Positions 8,536-18,675 of a DNA stretch of 64,000 bases are shown here, piece after piece (position 1 is the first letter of the stretch; every line of letters begins with the position of its first letter). The translations under genes were made by a program, and so were the position numbers. Source of the DNA: Companilactobacillus formosensis. Lineage in GTDB: Bacteria; Bacillota; Bacilli; Lactobacillales; Lactobacillaceae. The stretch covers positions 1 through 64,000 of the forward strand of contig NZ_BJDU01000011.1 of the NCBI RefSeq assembly GCF_005405305.1. Reading direction: 5' to 3'. The notes under the pieces were generated by a model. It had not been told where the DNA came from. It saw only the letters and a program-made list of their open reading frames with translations, and did no database searches.

Positions 8536-8544
8536 TGGTAGAAT
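8536..8544 (+). promoter_or_regulatory. Extended -10 box before the RNase J gene
   Basis: TGG-TAGAAT lies about 95 bases before the RNase J start. No clear -35 is present. The intervening leader contains AT-rich inverted repeats of no recognised class. Confidence 0.35.
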
Positions 8545-8637
8545 AAAAAACAGGTATAGCTTAAATAGTCTTAAAAGACTTTAAAATCACAATAGAATAT
8601 TATGATCTATGCTATTTTAATGAAATGAGAGATGAAA

Positions 8638-10356
8638 ATGGATAAAAAAATTAAAATAATTTTGTTAAGTGGCGTACGCGAAAATGGAAAAAATATGTAC
8701 GCAGTAGAAGTAAATGATGAAATCTATATCCTCGATATTGGTTTGCAATATCCTGATAATGATCTTTATGGAATCGATGTTGTCGTACCAGATATGACTT
8801 ACATCAAAAAAAACATTGATAAAGTAGTAGGAATTTTCTTGTCACATGGACATGCTGATGCAATCAGAGCCTTGCCATATTTGATAGGTGAGTACGATAT
8901 TCCAGTCTTTGGTTCAGAAATGTCAATTGAACTTGCTAAAATTGTTTGTGCAAATGATCGTCGTAGTAAGAAGTTTTCAGATTTTCATGTTATTGATGAA
9001 AACACAGCCATCGACTTTAACGAAGCTTCAGTATCATTTTTCAAAACGACCCACTCAATTCCCGGATCATTAGGAATCGTTATCAAAACAAGTGAAGGCC
9101 AAATCGTTTATACGGGTGACTTCAAATTCGATCAAGCTGCTGCTCCAATTTATAAGACTGATTATGGTCGAATTGCCAAAATTGGTAGTGAACGTGTTTT
9201 AGCCTTATTAAGTGACTCTGCTAATGCGGAATCACCATATGAAAATTCCAGCGAAAAAGATATTTATGAATATATTTTTGATACATTTAGCTACCACACA
9301 GGAAGAATTATCGTAGCTCAAGTTGCTTCTAACATTCAAAGAATGCAACAAGTCTTAGATGCAGCCGATAAAACGGGTAGAAGAGTCTTTTTGTCCGGAA
9401 CTGACGCTGAGAAGATTTTGAAGACAGCGATGAGATTGAACTATCTAACTATTAAGAACAAAGAATTGTTAGTCAAACCTAAGGAACTAAAGAATGTCGA
9501 TAAAGATAAGTTAGTCATTATTGAAACTGGTAAAATGGGTGAGCCAATCAAAGTTTTGCGTAAGATGGCCAATCCTGCTGCTAAGACTAAATTCCAAGTT
9601 GAGGAGGGCGATTTAGTCTTTATTGCTACAACACCTTCACATGCGATGGAAACAACTGTTGCTAAAGCTCGCGATGCCATTTATCGTACTGGAGCCGAAG
9701 TTAAAGCTTTGAGTGATGATAAGCATTCATCAGGCCACGCTAATAAATCTGATTTGCAATTAATGATCAATCTATTGAATCCAGAAAATGTTATTCCTAT
9801 TCAAGGGGAATATCGTCTATTAGATGCTCACGCTAGAATTGCTCATGAAACTGGTGTTCCTTATCAAAATATTTTCCTAACTAAAAAAGGTGACGTTCTT
9901 AATTATGAAAATGGCCAATTTTATCAAGGAAAAGGCGTTGATGCTGGAGATACTATGATTGATGGTATCGGTATTGGTGATATTGGTAGTATTGTGCTTC
10001 GTGATCGTGAATTATTGGCCGAAGACGGGGTCTTTATTGCGGTTGCTACAATTGACCGTAAAAAGAAGAAAGTCGTTGCTAAGCCTAAAATAACTGCTCG
10101 TGGGTTCGTTTATATGCGTGCTAGTCGTGACTTGTTGAGTGAAAGTTCAGATATCATCGTGAATACGATCGTTGACTATATGCAAACAAGTAAAGATTTC
10201 GATTGGTCAGATTTGAAACAAAATGTTCGTGAAAAATTAAATCATTTCTTGTACGAACAAACTAACCGTCACCCTGTTATTTTACCTGTAATCATGGAAG
10301 TAAATCAGAATAGACACAGAAAGTCTAAATCAAAAGCAAAAAAACAGAATAAGTAA
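8638..10356 (+). CDS. rnjB: RNase J2-like ribonuclease (degenerate metal site)
   Basis: A 572-residue beta-CASP metallo-beta-lactamase protein of the RNase J family, which takes part in mRNA decay and 5' processing. The N-terminal lactamase half, the beta-CASP insert (about 210-370) and the C-terminal domain are all present. The metal motif reads SHGHADAIRAL where active RNase J1 has HGHEDHIGG, so one ligand His is Ala. The late motif reads PIQGEYR where J1 has HGEYR. TTHSIPGSLG, YTGDFKFD and SSGHANKSDL are kept. These changes match RNase J2, which forms a complex with J1 and has weak activity alone. ATG 8638 fits GAGAG better than ATG 8632. The J2 assignment is inferred from motifs. Confidence 0.85.
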   Translation: MDKKIKIILLSGVRENGKNMYAVEVNDEIYILDIGLQYPDNDLYGIDVVVPDMTYIKKNIDKVVGIFLSHGHADAIRALPYLIGEYDIPVFGSEMSIELAKIVCANDRRSKKFSDFHVIDENTAIDFNEASVSFFKTTHSIPGSLGIVIKTSEGQIVYTGDFKFDQAAAPIYKTDYGRIAKIGSERVLALLSDSANAESPYENSSEKDIYEYIFDTFSYHTGRIIVAQVASNIQRMQQVLDAADKTGRRVFLSGTDAEKILKTAMRLNYLTIKNKELLVKPKELKNVDKDKLVIIETGKMGEPIKVLRKMANPAAKTKFQVEEGDLVFIATTPSHAMETTVAKARDAIYRTGAEVKALSDDKHSSGHANKSDLQLMINLLNPENVIPIQGEYRLLDAHARIAHETGVPYQNIFLTKKGDVLNYENGQFYQGKGVDAGDTMIDGIGIGDIGSIVLRDRELLAEDGVFIAVATIDRKKKKVVAKPKITARGFVYMRASRDLLSESSDIIVNTIVDYMQTSKDFDWSDLKQNVREKLNHFLYEQTNRHPVILPVIMEVNQNRHRKSKSKAKKQNK

Positions 10357-10383
10357 TTTATTCAGAGATGGTTGAGGTACTTT

Positions 10384-11331
10384 ATGAGCGACTCAGATAA
10401 TCTAAAAAAAATCCTAGATCAAGCTCAAGATGCCTTTGATCAAGGTGACTGGGAAGAGTCAACTGACTTATTTACACAAGCTTATGCAATGGAGCAGACG
10501 TTTGACATTAATAAGGGGTTGGCCGCTTCTTTATTGAATCAGAAAAGGCCTGGGGATGCTGAGGCGGTTATTTTAGATTATTTTAATTACTACCTCAGTG
10601 AGCCTGATACAGCTCGAATGGCATTGGACATTATTTTAGAAAATAATGATTTTTTGTTAGCCAATCAATTGTTAAATTTCTATGATACTAATTCGATACC
10701 AAATATTAAGCAGGACTTTCTAGATGAAATCGTTAAACGGATTCAAATTTCTGAAGACAGACATGAGCGCGCTTTTAAACCGGAAAAAGAAAAGATAACT
10801 AAGCGTCTATTATCGATCGTAACTGAATCAACGAGTGAACAAATTCAATTGCTGCGTAAGTTGCGAGAATTTAAAAAAGATGATTATATCGAAAATGCTA
10901 AGATTTTATTGGATAATCCCTTGTTACATCCGCTTTTAAAGAGCGAAGCATTGGAGAATTTATTGAAACTTGGACTCGATGAAAATATCGATATTTCTTT
11001 TTATGGTAAAAATAAAACTTGCAATCCAAGCAAGTTAATGCCTATTATGTCAACTGATGTCTATTTGAAAATGTGTGACGAACTAGAAAAATTATTGACT
11101 GATAAAAATGAAACTCAGTTGGAAAACTTTAAAGGTGAATTGTCACTTTATGCTGCATTTGTCTATCCTTTTGGGGAAGAAATAATAAAAAGCCCTGAAC
11201 TCTGGACAAAGGCGATGCTTTTAAGGTATGGTTTAGTTGATGATTCACAAGTAAGTGATAATCAGGGGCTTGATGATGTAAAAACTTGGCTAAAAAGGTT
11301 CGATAATTTGATTGATGCCTTTCAAGAGTGA
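10384..11331 (+). CDS. TPR-repeat protein of unknown function
   Basis: A 315-residue soluble, mostly helical protein. The N-terminal part (about 1-110) shows tetratricopeptide-like repeats, for example AQDAFDQGDWEESTDLFTQAYAMEQ and ASLLNQKRPGDAEAVILDYF. The rest has charged helices typical of the TPR protein found between RNase J and tuf in lactobacilli. ATG 10384 follows GAGGT by 5 bases; the TTG at 10372 in frame overlaps that site and is rejected. It starts 28 bases after the RNase J stop and may be co-transcribed with it. Role unknown; protein-protein scaffolding is the usual TPR function. Confidence 0.7.
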   Translation: MSDSDNLKKILDQAQDAFDQGDWEESTDLFTQAYAMEQTFDINKGLAASLLNQKRPGDAEAVILDYFNYYLSEPDTARMALDIILENNDFLLANQLLNFYDTNSIPNIKQDFLDEIVKRIQISEDRHERAFKPEKEKITKRLLSIVTESTSEQIQLLRKLREFKKDDYIENAKILLDNPLLHPLLKSEALENLLKLGLDENIDISFYGKNKTCNPSKLMPIMSTDVYLKMCDELEKLLTDKNETQLENFKGELSLYAAFVYPFGEEIIKSPELWTKAMLLRYGLVDDSQVSDNQGLDDVKTWLKRFDNLIDAFQE

Positions 11332-11359
11332 ATTTTTTGAACTTTTTTCGCTTTGAGTA

Positions 11360-11388
11360 TTTACAATTATGCTTACGCCCCGTATAAT
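11360..11388 (+). promoter_or_regulatory. Strong tuf promoter P1
   Basis: TTTACA (11360-11365), 17 bases, TATAAT (11383-11388). The transcript would carry a leader of about 140 bases. Confidence 0.75.
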
Positions 11389-11430
11389 CCAAAGAGTATA
11401 TTTTTAGTCGGTGATTTGCGTTGAATTAAT

Positions 11431-11458
11431 TTGCTTTCACCTCTGAAAGTAGTATAAT
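11431..11458 (+). promoter_or_regulatory. Second tuf promoter P2
   Basis: TTGCTT (11431-11436), 16 bases, TATAAT (11453-11458). Two tandem consensus-like promoters fit the very high expression of EF-Tu. Confidence 0.6.
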
Positions 11459-11536
11459 TTTTCAGTAAAGAGTCGTCTAAAGAACATTTTCTTTGGATCA
11501 ATCTTATGAAATGAAATTTTAGGAGGATTCTTTGTA

Positions 11537-12727
11537 ATGGCAGAAAAAGAACATTATGAGAGAACAAAGCCCCATGTAAATATTGGGACAATTGGTCACG
11601 TTGACCACGGTAAGACTACTTTAACAGCAGCAATCACTAAGATTTTGGCTGACAAAGGTTTAGCTAAAGCTGAAGATTACGCTGATATCGATAAGGCCCC
11701 AGAAGAAAAGGAACGTGGGATTACAATCAACACTGCTCACGTTGAATACGAAACTGAAAAGCGTCACTATGCACATATCGATGCTCCAGGACACGCTGAT
11801 TACGTTAAGAATATGATCACTGGTGCTGCACAAATGGATGGTGCCATCCTTGTTGTTGCTGCAACTGATGGTCCTATGCCACAAACTCGTGAACACATCT
11901 TGCTTGCTCGTCAAGTTGGTGTTGAATACATCGTTGTCTTCTTGAACAAGACTGACCTTGTTGATGACCCAGAACTAGTTGACCTAGTTGAGATGGAAGT
12001 TCGTGAATTACTATCAGAATACGATTTCCCAGGGGATGACATTCCTGTAGTACGTGGTTCAGCTTTGAAGGCTCTTGAAGGAGACCCTGAAGAAGTAAAA
12101 CACGTTGAAGAACTTCTTGATGTTGTTGATGAATACATCCCAACACCAGAACGTGATAATACAAAACCATTTATGATGCCCGTTGAAGATGTCTTCACTA
12201 TCACAGGTCGTGGTACTGTTGCATCTGGTCGTATCGATCGTGGTGAAGTTAAGATCGGTGACGAAGTTGAAATCGTTGGTTTGAAGCCAGAAATCGAAAA
12301 GTCAACTGTTACAGGACTAGAAATGTTCCGTAAGACTCTTGATCTTGGTGAAGCCGGAGATAACGTTGGTATCTTACTACGTGGTATTAACCGTGATGAA
12401 ATCGAACGTGGACAAGTTCTTGCTAAGCCAGGTTCAATCCAAACTCACAACAAGTTCAAGGGTGAAGTTTATATCATGAGTAAAGAAGAAGGTGGACGTC
12501 ATACTCCATTCTTCTCAAACTACCGTCCACAATTCTACTTCCACACAACTGATGTTACTGGTGTTATTGAACTACCAGATGGTGTAGAAATGGTTATGCC
12601 TGGTGACCAAGTTACTTTTGAAGTTGACTTGATTGCTCCAGTTGCTATTGAAGAAGGTACAAGATTTACTGTTCGTGAAGGTGGCCGTACTGTTGGTGCC
12701 GGAGTTGTTACAGAAATCTTAGACTAA
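11537..12727 (+). CDS. tuf: Translation elongation factor Tu
   Basis: A 396-residue GTPase delivering aminoacyl-tRNA to the ribosome. G1 GHVDHGKT near residue 19, the switch I region with RGITI, G3 DAPGHADY near 81, G4 NKTD, and domains 2 and 3 are all intact. Codon use is strongly biased toward the preferred codons (GGT, CGT, GTT, AAG), as expected for one of the most expressed genes. ATG 11537 follows AGGAGGA. It stands alone, far from the str operon, as usual in lactobacilli. Confidence 0.98.
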   Translation: MAEKEHYERTKPHVNIGTIGHVDHGKTTLTAAITKILADKGLAKAEDYADIDKAPEEKERGITINTAHVEYETEKRHYAHIDAPGHADYVKNMITGAAQMDGAILVVAATDGPMPQTREHILLARQVGVEYIVVFLNKTDLVDDPELVDLVEMEVRELLSEYDFPGDDIPVVRGSALKALEGDPEEVKHVEELLDVVDEYIPTPERDNTKPFMMPVEDVFTITGRGTVASGRIDRGEVKIGDEVEIVGLKPEIEKSTVTGLEMFRKTLDLGEAGDNVGILLRGINRDEIERGQVLAKPGSIQTHNKFKGEVYIMSKEEGGRHTPFFSNYRPQFYFHTTDVTGVIELPDGVEMVMPGDQVTFEVDLIAPVAIEEGTRFTVREGGRTVGAGVVTEILD

Positions 12728-12747
12728 TTCTAAGTGGTAATGATTTT

Positions 12748-12778
12748 AAAGAGTTGGTTAATCCAACTCTTTTTTTTA
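12748..12778 (+). terminator. Terminator of tuf
   Basis: AAAGAGTTGG pairs with CCAACTCTTT across a short loop and leads into T8. Confidence 0.88.
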
Positions 12779-12859
12779 TGCATAAATATTCAAAAATGTT
12801 GTAAAGTATTTTATAATGTAACAATGATGTCTAAAATTACCTAGAAATGACGACGAATG

Positions 12860-12888
12860 TTTACAATATTGCCATTTTAGGGTAATAT
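12860..12888 (+). promoter_or_regulatory. Promoter of tig
   Basis: TTTACA (12860-12865), 17 bases, TAATAT (12883-12888). A second weaker candidate, TTCAAA-17-TATAAT, lies at 12789-12817. Confidence 0.55.
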
Positions 12889-12930
12889 TACAAAGTATGA
12901 GATCGTTGAAATACCGGAGGGATAATATAA

Positions 12931-14217
12931 ATGTCTGCTAAGGCTAAATTTACAAAAAAAGAAAACAATACTGGTGAATTGAAATTTGAAATTGACCAAG
13001 ACACAATCAAACAAGGTTTAGATACTGCATTTAACCGTGTTAAGAAGAGCTTAAATGTACCTGGTTTCAGAAAAGGTAGAGTACCTCGTCAAATCTTCAA
13101 CCGTATGTATGGTGAAGAAGCATTGTACGAAGATGCTTTGAATGCTGTTTTACCAGCTGCATATCAAAATGCTGTTGACGAAACTAAAGTAGAACCAGTT
13201 GATCAACCACAAATCAATGTTGAATCAATGGAAAAAGGTCAACCTTGGGCTATTACTGCTGTAATTACAGTTAAACCTGACGTTGAACTTGGTGACTACA
13301 AAGGTATCGAAGTTAAGAAGCAAAAACGTAATGTTATGAAAGCTGACGTTGAAGGTCGTTTGGAAGAACTACAAAAGCAACAAGCTGAATTAGTTCTTAA
13401 AGACGGTAAAGCTGAAAAAGGCGATACAGTAATTATTGACTACGTTGGTACTGTTGATGGTAAAGAATTCGATGGTGGCAGTGCTCAAAACTACTCACTA
13501 GAACTTGGTTCAGGTACATTCATTCCTGGATTCGAAGACGAATTGATTGGTCACTCAGCTGGTGAAGATGTTGACGTTAACGTTACATTCCCAGAAGATT
13601 ACCAAGCAAAAGATTTAGCTGGTAAGAAAGCTATTTTCAAGACAAAACTTCACGAAGTTAAGACAAAGGAATTGCCAGAATTAGACGATGACTTTGCTAA
13701 GGATGTTGACGAAAATGTTGACACACTTGAAGAATTAAAGACTAAGATCCATGACGAAATCAAGGATCAAAAGAAAGAAACTGCTGAAGAAAACATTCAA
13801 GAAGAAGCCATCTCAGGTGCTGTAAAGAACGCCAAAATCGATGACATTCCTCAAGCAATGATCGACACAGAAGTTGAAAATCAATTGAACCAATACTTAG
13901 CTAACTTACGTCGTCAAGGTATCGATCCTAAGTTGTACTATCAAATGACAGGTACATCAGAAGACGATTTGAAGAAACAATTTGCTAAAGATGCTGAAGA
14001 ACGTGTTAAGACTGACTTAGTAATCGAAGCAATCGTTGCTAAAGAAGATATCAAACCTTCAGAAGACGAAATCAAAGCTGAAATCAAGTCATTGGCTGAA
14101 GAATACAAGATGGAAGAAAAAGCAGTTAGAAATGCACTTTCAGATGATATGTTAGCCCATGATATTGCTGCTAAGAAGGCAATTGAATTGATCGTTGACT
14201 CAGCTGTTGAAAAATAA
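12931..14217 (+). CDS. tig: Trigger factor
   Basis: A 428-residue ribosome-associated chaperone and peptidyl-prolyl isomerase. The N-terminal ribosome-binding domain carries the [12 protein letters not shown] signature near residue 44. The FKBP-like domain (about 160-245) shows [19 protein letters not shown] and the [16 protein letters not shown] segment. The C-terminal helical arms follow. ATG 12931 follows a GGAGGGA site. The order tig then clpX matches other lactobacilli. Confidence 0.97.
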   Translation: MSAKAKFTKKENNTGELKFEIDQDTIKQGLDTAFNRVKKSLNVPGFRKGRVPRQIFNRMYGEEALYEDALNAVLPAAYQNAVDETKVEPVDQPQINVESMEKGQPWAITAVITVKPDVELGDYKGIEVKKQKRNVMKADVEGRLEELQKQQAELVLKDGKAEKGDTVIIDYVGTVDGKEFDGGSAQNYSLELGSGTFIPGFEDELIGHSAGEDVDVNVTFPEDYQAKDLAGKKAIFKTKLHEVKTKELPELDDDFAKDVDENVDTLEELKTKIHDEIKDQKKETAEENIQEEAISGAVKNAKIDDIPQAMIDTEVENQLNQYLANLRRQGIDPKLYYQMTGTSEDDLKKQFAKDAEERVKTDLVIEAIVAKEDIKPSEDEIKAEIKSLAEEYKMEEKAVRNALSDDMLAHDIAAKKAIELIVDSAVEK

Positions 14218-14237
14218 AGCTAAAAGCTGTTAAACTT

Positions 14238-14265
14238 AAGGAAGCCGTAAGGCTTTCTTTTTTTA
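14238..14265 (+). terminator. Terminator of tig
   Basis: AAGGAAGCC and AGGCTTTCTT form a short stem with a GTA loop, followed by a T-run. Confidence 0.75.
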
Positions 14266-14291
14266 TCACGAACAATCTAGAAACTAATTAC

Positions 14292-14320
14292 TTTACTCTT
14301 AATTATTACAATGCTAGACT
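14292..14320 (+). promoter_or_regulatory. Possible clpX promoter
   Basis: TTTACT (14292-14297), 17 bases, TAGACT (14315-14320), 34 bases before the clpX start. Confidence 0.45.
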
Positions 14321-14354
14321 TTCAAAGTATTGGAACTATTGAAGGAGAATAACT

Positions 14355-15602
14355 ATGTTTGATAGTACAGAAAATACTGGCACGATTAGCTGTTCATTTT
14401 GTGGTAAAACACAAGATCAAGTAAAGAAAATCGTTGCTGGTCCCGGTGTCTATATTTGTAATGAATGTATTGATTTATGCAAAGAGATTATCGATGAAGA
14501 ATTAAATGAAGCAACACCACTTGATTTAGATAACATTCCTACACCTGTAGAAATTAAAAAAATCTTGGACGAATATGTGATTGGACAAAAGTCTGCCAAA
14601 CGTGCTTTGTCAGTTGCTGTTTATAATCACTATAAGAGAATTAATAAAATGGAACACCTTAAAGACGGTGAAACAGAGCTTCAAAAGAGTAACATTGCCT
14701 TAATTGGACCTACTGGTTCAGGTAAGACTTTCTTAGCTCAAACATTGGCCCGTATTTTGAAGGTCCCATTTGCTATTGCTGACGCTACTACGCTTACTGA
14801 AGCTGGTTACGTTGGTGAAGACGTTGAAAATATTTTGCTTAAGTTACTTCAAAACGCTGACTTTGACGTGGACAAAGCAGAACACGGAATCGTATATATT
14901 GATGAAATTGACAAAATCGCTAAGAAGAGTGAAAATGTCTCAATTACACGTGATGTTTCTGGTGAGGGTGTCCAACAAGCTCTTTTGAAGATTCTTGAAG
15001 GAACAATTGCTAGTGTGCCACCACAAGGTGGAAGAAAGCATCCTCAACAAGAACTTATTCAAATCGACACAACCAACATTCTCTTTATCGTCGGTGGTGC
15101 GTTTGACGGTATTGAACAAATCGTTAAGAATCGTTTAGGCGATAAGACGATCGGTTTTGGTGCTGAACAAAAGGCTAGTGTTGCCGAAGAAAAGAATTTG
15201 ATGAAACAAATCATCCCAGAAGACTTGATGAAATTTGGTATTATTCCTGAATTTATCGGTCGTATTCCAATCGTAACAGCATTGGATAAGTTAACAGAAA
15301 ATGATTTGGTTGAAATTCTAACTAAGCCTAAGAATGCACTTGTAAAGCAATATAAGGAACTTCTTGGACTTGATGGCGTTGACTTAGTCTTCACTGATGA
15401 TGCTCTTAAAGAAATTGCTAAGATGTCAATCGAAAGAAATACCGGGGCGCGTGGTTTGAGATCGATTCTTGAAGAAACGATGCTTGATACGATGTTCGAT
15501 ATTCCTGGTCGCGATGATATTGAAACAGTTAAGGTTACAAAAGATGCTGTTAGAAAAGTTAAAGAACCAGAAGTTATTTTGAAAAATGGAGAGGTTGCCT
15601 AG
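14355..15602 (+). CDS. clpX: ATP-dependent unfoldase ClpX
   Basis: A 415-residue AAA+ ring ATPase that unfolds substrates for the ClpP protease. The N-terminal zinc-binding domain has CSFCGKTQ and ICNECIDLC (four Cys). Walker A is GPTGSGKT near residue 118, Walker B is VYIDEIDK near 180, and GYVGEDVE and [11 protein letters not shown] (sensor 2) are present. ATG 14355 follows GAAGGAGA. The 5' arm of the terminator lies in the last codons. Confidence 0.97.
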   Translation: MFDSTENTGTISCSFCGKTQDQVKKIVAGPGVYICNECIDLCKEIIDEELNEATPLDLDNIPTPVEIKKILDEYVIGQKSAKRALSVAVYNHYKRINKMEHLKDGETELQKSNIALIGPTGSGKTFLAQTLARILKVPFAIADATTLTEAGYVGEDVENILLKLLQNADFDVDKAEHGIVYIDEIDKIAKKSENVSITRDVSGEGVQQALLKILEGTIASVPPQGGRKHPQQELIQIDTTNILFIVGGAFDGIEQIVKNRLGDKTIGFGAEQKASVAEEKNLMKQIIPEDLMKFGIIPEFIGRIPIVTALDKLTENDLVEILTKPKNALVKQYKELLGLDGVDLVFTDDALKEIAKMSIERNTGARGLRSILEETMLDTMFDIPGRDDIETVKVTKDAVRKVKEPEVILKNGEVA

Positions 15603-15617
15603 TTGGCAGCCTTTTTT
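15592..15617 (+). terminator. Terminator overlapping the clpX stop
   Basis: AGGTTGCC pairs with GGCAGCCT (one G-U) across TAGTT, which contains the clpX stop, then T6. Confidence 0.75.
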
Positions 15618-15656
15618 CATACTAAATATGATAAAATTATGAGATTGAGGTGAATT

Positions 15657-16238
15657 ATGCAAGTAAATAATGTTTCGATGAATATGAGTGCAGTTAGTTC
15701 CAAACAGTATCCCGATGAAGGATACCCTGAGATTGCTCTTCTAGGCCGTTCTAACGTCGGCAAATCTTCTTTGATTAATACGTTGATCAATCGTAAAAGC
15801 TTTGCGAGAACGTCTAGTACGCCTGGTAAAACACAAACACTTAATTTCTACAAAATTGAAGATCAATTATACTTAGTTGACGTGCCAGGATATGGCTTTG
15901 CAAAAGTATCAAAGAAGCAACGTGAAGAATTTGGTGTGATGATTGAGGAATATTTGACTACTCGAAAGGTTTTAAAGGGAGTAGTTATTTTAGTTGATGG
16001 TCGTCGTAGCCCTAGTGATGATGATGTCTCAATGTATCAATTTGTCAGTTACTATCACATTCCAACGTTGATCGTGGCAACAAAGATGGATAAAGTTAAA
16101 CGTAATCAATGGAACAAGACCATCAGTCAAGTTAACAAGACAATGAATATCAATCAAACTGATGACTTACAATTATTTAGTTCTGAGACTAAAGCTGGTA
16201 AAGACGAGGTCTGGACTTGGATCGAAAATCATATGTAA
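15657..16238 (+). CDS. engB: Ribosome biogenesis GTPase EngB (YsxC)
   Basis: A 193-residue GTPase needed for 50S subunit assembly. G1 is [12 protein letters not shown], switch region [12 protein letters not shown]3 DVPGYGFA and G4 ATKMDK, all typical of YsxC/EngB. The ATG at 15657 follows GAGGTGA. It lies downstream of clpX as in Bacillus and lactobacilli. Confidence 0.95.
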   Translation: MQVNNVSMNMSAVSSKQYPDEGYPEIALLGRSNVGKSSLINTLINRKSFARTSSTPGKTQTLNFYKIEDQLYLVDVPGYGFAKVSKKQREEFGVMIEEYLTTRKVLKGVVILVDGRRSPSDDDVSMYQFVSYYHIPTLIVATKMDKVKRNQWNKTISQVNKTMNINQTDDLQLFSSETKAGKDEVWTWIENHM

Positions 16239-16240
16239 CA

Positions 16241-16267
16241 AAAAAATCGACTGTAAAGTCGATTTTT
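16241..16267. terminator. Bidirectional terminator, engB and the phosphatase gene
   Basis: AAAAAATCGACT and AGTCGATTTTTT form a symmetric stem between two convergent genes and can stop transcription from both sides. Confidence 0.85.
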
Positions 16268-16842
16268 TATTTTGAAAAATTAATAATTTTCTGAAAATGA
16301 AATTCATTATTTTCAAAAGTAAATTTAAGAATGCTACAGTTCGTGAAACCACTTTGAATAATTTTTTGAATATCAGTCCAAAGATCAGAAAGCATCATCA
16401 TAGCTCCACCATGACTAACTACTAGTACTGTTTGATTGTCTTGATTCATAATCTTTTGCAGAGTAGTAGCGATTCGTTTTTGCGCATCTTGATTATCCTC
16501 GCCACCAAATTGGACATAATAGTCGCCAAAATGTTTTTGAGGATCCATTTTAGGATGTAAATATTCATGTTCGCCTTCGAAGGCACCAAAAGAAAGCTCT
16601 TTTAAGCCCTTCAAGCGCGTATATGGCATGTCAGTTACAAGTTCCAACGTATCGCTAGCACGTTCAGCAGTCGAGCAATAAGCGGCATCAAATTGGATAT
16701 TATTATCTTTGAAGTATTGACCAGCAGTTTTTGCTTGCTCAATACCTCTTTGCGTCAAAGGTGAATCGCACCAGCCTTGAATCTTTTTTTGGACGTTAAA
16801 TAAGGTTTCACCGTGTCGCATGATATAAAGCGTCTTTTCCAT
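16267..16842 (-). CDS. Histidine phosphatase (phosphoglycerate mutase family)
   Basis: A 191-residue phosphatase with the catalytic RHGET motif at residues 9-13 and the second histidine in VVSHGGAMM; the phospho-histidine mechanism is conserved. Substrate is unknown; relatives act on small phosphate esters. ATG 16842 is preferred because a GAGGGGG site lies 8 bases before it, while ATG 16848 would be only 2 bases away and the far upstream start at 16884 has no binding site. It is divergent from the tyrS leader. Confidence 0.85.
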   Translation of the reverse strand: MEKTLYIMRHGETLFNVQKKIQGWCDSPLTQRGIEQAKTAGQYFKDNNIQFDAAYCSTAERASDTLELVTDMPYTRLKGLKELSFGAFEGEHEYLHPKMDPQKHFGDYYVQFGGEDNQDAQKRIATTLQKIMNQDNQTVLVVSHGGAMMMLSDLWTDIQKIIQSGFTNCSILKFTFENNEFHFQKIINFSK

Positions 16843-16933
16843 TTGCATTTCCCCCTCGTAGAAAACACTTACATTATACAACAACTTGTAAAAAGACCTT
16901 GAAAAAAATTAAGGCTCTGTGTATCATCATACT

Positions 16934-17148
16934 TATAATAAGATTTTGGTTTTAAAATAATTAATGATTTATTTCAGAGTTCAGAGAATTGACGGTCGGT
17001 GCGAGTCAAGCAGGATAAATCACGAAATACGAAATCAAAATTCACGTCCAGTTGATGGAATAAAGTGCAAGTATGATTACTTGAATTTGGGTGGTACCGC
17101 GCATAAAAGCGTCCCTGCAATTATTGCAGAGGCGCTTTTTTTATTTCT
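16934..17148 (+). promoter_or_regulatory. Tyrosine T-box riboswitch of tyrS with promoter
   Basis: A TATAAT box at 16934-16939 is followed by a T-box leader. The Stem I region contains a UAC (Tyr) specifier candidate at 17028-17030 in an AAATACGAAAT context. The antiterminator bulge GGGTGGTACCGCG lies at about 17089-17101. The terminator pairs AAAAGCGTC-CTGCAA with TTGCAG-GCGCTTTTT at about 17105-17142. Uncharged tRNA-Tyr should stabilise the antiterminator and allow tyrS transcription. No clear -35 is seen. Confidence 0.9.
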
Positions 17149-17178
17149 TGAACTTGGACAATTACAGGAGGAAGATTT

Positions 17179-18423
17179 ATGAACATTATTGATGAATTAT
17201 CATGGCGTGGTTTGATCAATCAACAATCCGATGAAGAGGGATTGAGAAAATTAGTCGATGAAAAAGCTATTTCTTTATATTGTGGAATGGATCCAACTGG
17301 GGATTCAATGCACATCGGTCACTTGTTACCATTTATGACTTTGGAAAGATTTGCTAAAGCTGGTCACCATCCTTATATCGTTATTGGTGGTGCTACTGGT
17401 TCAATCGGTGATCCAAGTGGTAAAAAAGCTGAACGTCCTATGCAAACAATGGATCAAGTTAACCACAACGTAGAGGCTTTGAGTAATCAAGCTAATAAAA
17501 TTTTCAGTAACTTCACCATGGTCAACAACTACGACTGGACTCATCAAATCGGCATTTTGGACTTCTTGCGTGACTACGGTAAATTATTCAACGTTAATAC
17601 AATGTTAAACAAGGAAATTATTTCTAGTCGTCTAGAAGTAGGTATTTCCTTCACTGAATTTACTTACCAAATTCTACAATCACTTGATTTCTTAACACTT
17701 TACCGTCAACACAACGTACAATTGCAAGTTGGTGGTGGCGATCAATGGGGTAATTTGACTGCTGGTTTGGATTTGATCCACAAAGCTGAAGGTCAAGATG
17801 CTAAAGTTTACGCTTTGACAATTCCATTGCTTCTTAAATCTGACGGTACAAAATTCGGTAAAACTGCTGGTGGTGCTGTTTGGCTTGATCCTAAAAAGAC
17901 TTCTCCTTATGAATTCTATCAATTCTGGTTCAACCAAGATGACAAAGATGTTATCAACCTATTGAAGAAATTTACTTTCTTATCAAAAGAAGAAATCGAC
18001 AAATTGGCTGAAGCAGTTAAAACTGCACCTGAAAAACGTTTGGCACAAAAGACTTTGGCAGAAGAAGTTACTAAATTTGTTCACGGTGAAGAAGCCTTGA
18101 AGACTGCTGAAAAGATCACTGATGTTTTATTCTCTGGTGAAATCCAAGAATTAACAACAGAAGAAGTAGCTGAAGCCTTCCATGGTGTTCCTAGTGAAGA
18201 AATCTCAAGTGATCCTATCAATTTAGTTGATCTTTTGATTGCTGTTAATGTCGACAAGTCAAAACGTCAAGCTCGTGAAGATATTCAAAATGGTGCTATC
18301 AGAATCAATGGTGAGAGATTGACTGATACAACAACTGAAATCGATCCAAAAGATTCATTTGACGGCAAATACATTGTAATTCGTCGTGGTAAGAAGAAAT
18401 ATTTCTTGGCAAAAATTAACTAA
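17179..18423 (+). CDS. tyrS: Tyrosyl-tRNA synthetase
   Basis: A 414-residue class I aminoacyl-tRNA synthetase. HIGH motif at residues 45-48, the KMSKS-like KFGKT segment in SDGTKFGKTAGG, tyrosine-pocket LQSLDFLTLYRQHNVQLQVGG, and a C-terminal S4 RNA-binding domain (about 348-414). ATG 17179 follows AGGAGGA. Expression is set by the T-box directly upstream. Confidence 0.97.
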   Translation: MNIIDELSWRGLINQQSDEEGLRKLVDEKAISLYCGMDPTGDSMHIGHLLPFMTLERFAKAGHHPYIVIGGATGSIGDPSGKKAERPMQTMDQVNHNVEALSNQANKIFSNFTMVNNYDWTHQIGILDFLRDYGKLFNVNTMLNKEIISSRLEVGISFTEFTYQILQSLDFLTLYRQHNVQLQVGGGDQWGNLTAGLDLIHKAEGQDAKVYALTIPLLLKSDGTKFGKTAGGAVWLDPKKTSPYEFYQFWFNQDDKDVINLLKKFTFLSKEEIDKLAEAVKTAPEKRLAQKTLAEEVTKFVHGEEALKTAEKITDVLFSGEIQELTTEEVAEAFHGVPSEEISSDPINLVDLLIAVNVDKSKRQAREDIQNGAIRINGERLTDTTTEIDPKDSFDGKYIVIRRGKKKYFLAKIN

Positions 18424-18428
18424 TACTA

Positions 18429-18457
18429 TTGACTGAGAATGTGAAATCGTTTATATT
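18429..18457 (+). promoter_or_regulatory. Promoter of the pyr operon
   Basis: TTGACT (18429-18434), 17 bases, TATATT (18452-18457). It starts 6 bases after the tyrS stop and lies before the first PyrR attenuator. Confidence 0.7.
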
Positions 18458-18481
18458 ATTTGCAACGAAAACTTTTAATCG

Positions 18482-18566
18482 AGTCCTGTGAGGCTTGGAA
18501 GGTTACTTACACATTAGACAGAAAAAGTGTAAACTTCCTTTCCTTGTGGGATAGGAAGTTTTTTGT
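18482..18566 (+). promoter_or_regulatory. PyrR-binding attenuator 1
   Basis: AGTCCTGTGAGGCT at 18482-18495 matches the PyrR RNA-binding loop (ARUCCNGNGAGGYU). A terminator follows at 18531-18566, where AAACTTCC pairs with GGAAGTTT and a T-run follows. With UMP, PyrR should bind the anti-antiterminator and favour termination. Confidence 0.85.
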
Positions 18567-18601
18567 TTACTAAAAAATAAATCGTCAGGGAACTTTTAAA
18601 T

Positions 18602-18675
18602 AGATCCAGTGAGGTCTGAAAGGTCGGTTGAACACCAAACTTTTAGGGGTAGCTGGATAAAAGCTATCCCTTTTA
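18602..18675 (+). promoter_or_regulatory. PyrR-binding attenuator 2
   Basis: AGATCCAGTGAGGTCT at 18602-18617 is a second PyrR loop. The terminator GGGGTAGCT/AGCTATCCC at 18646-18670 ends in TTTT just before the pyrB ribosome binding site. Two attenuators in series precede a single operon. Confidence 0.85.

Noticed and set aside
11373-12204. Minus-strand frames over the tuf leader and tuf
   Set aside because: They are shadows of the highly biased tuf codons; no ribosome binding site or known family.
16964-17182. A 72-codon open frame between the phosphatase and tyrS
   Set aside because: It lies over the T-box leader and its terminator and has no ribosome binding site.
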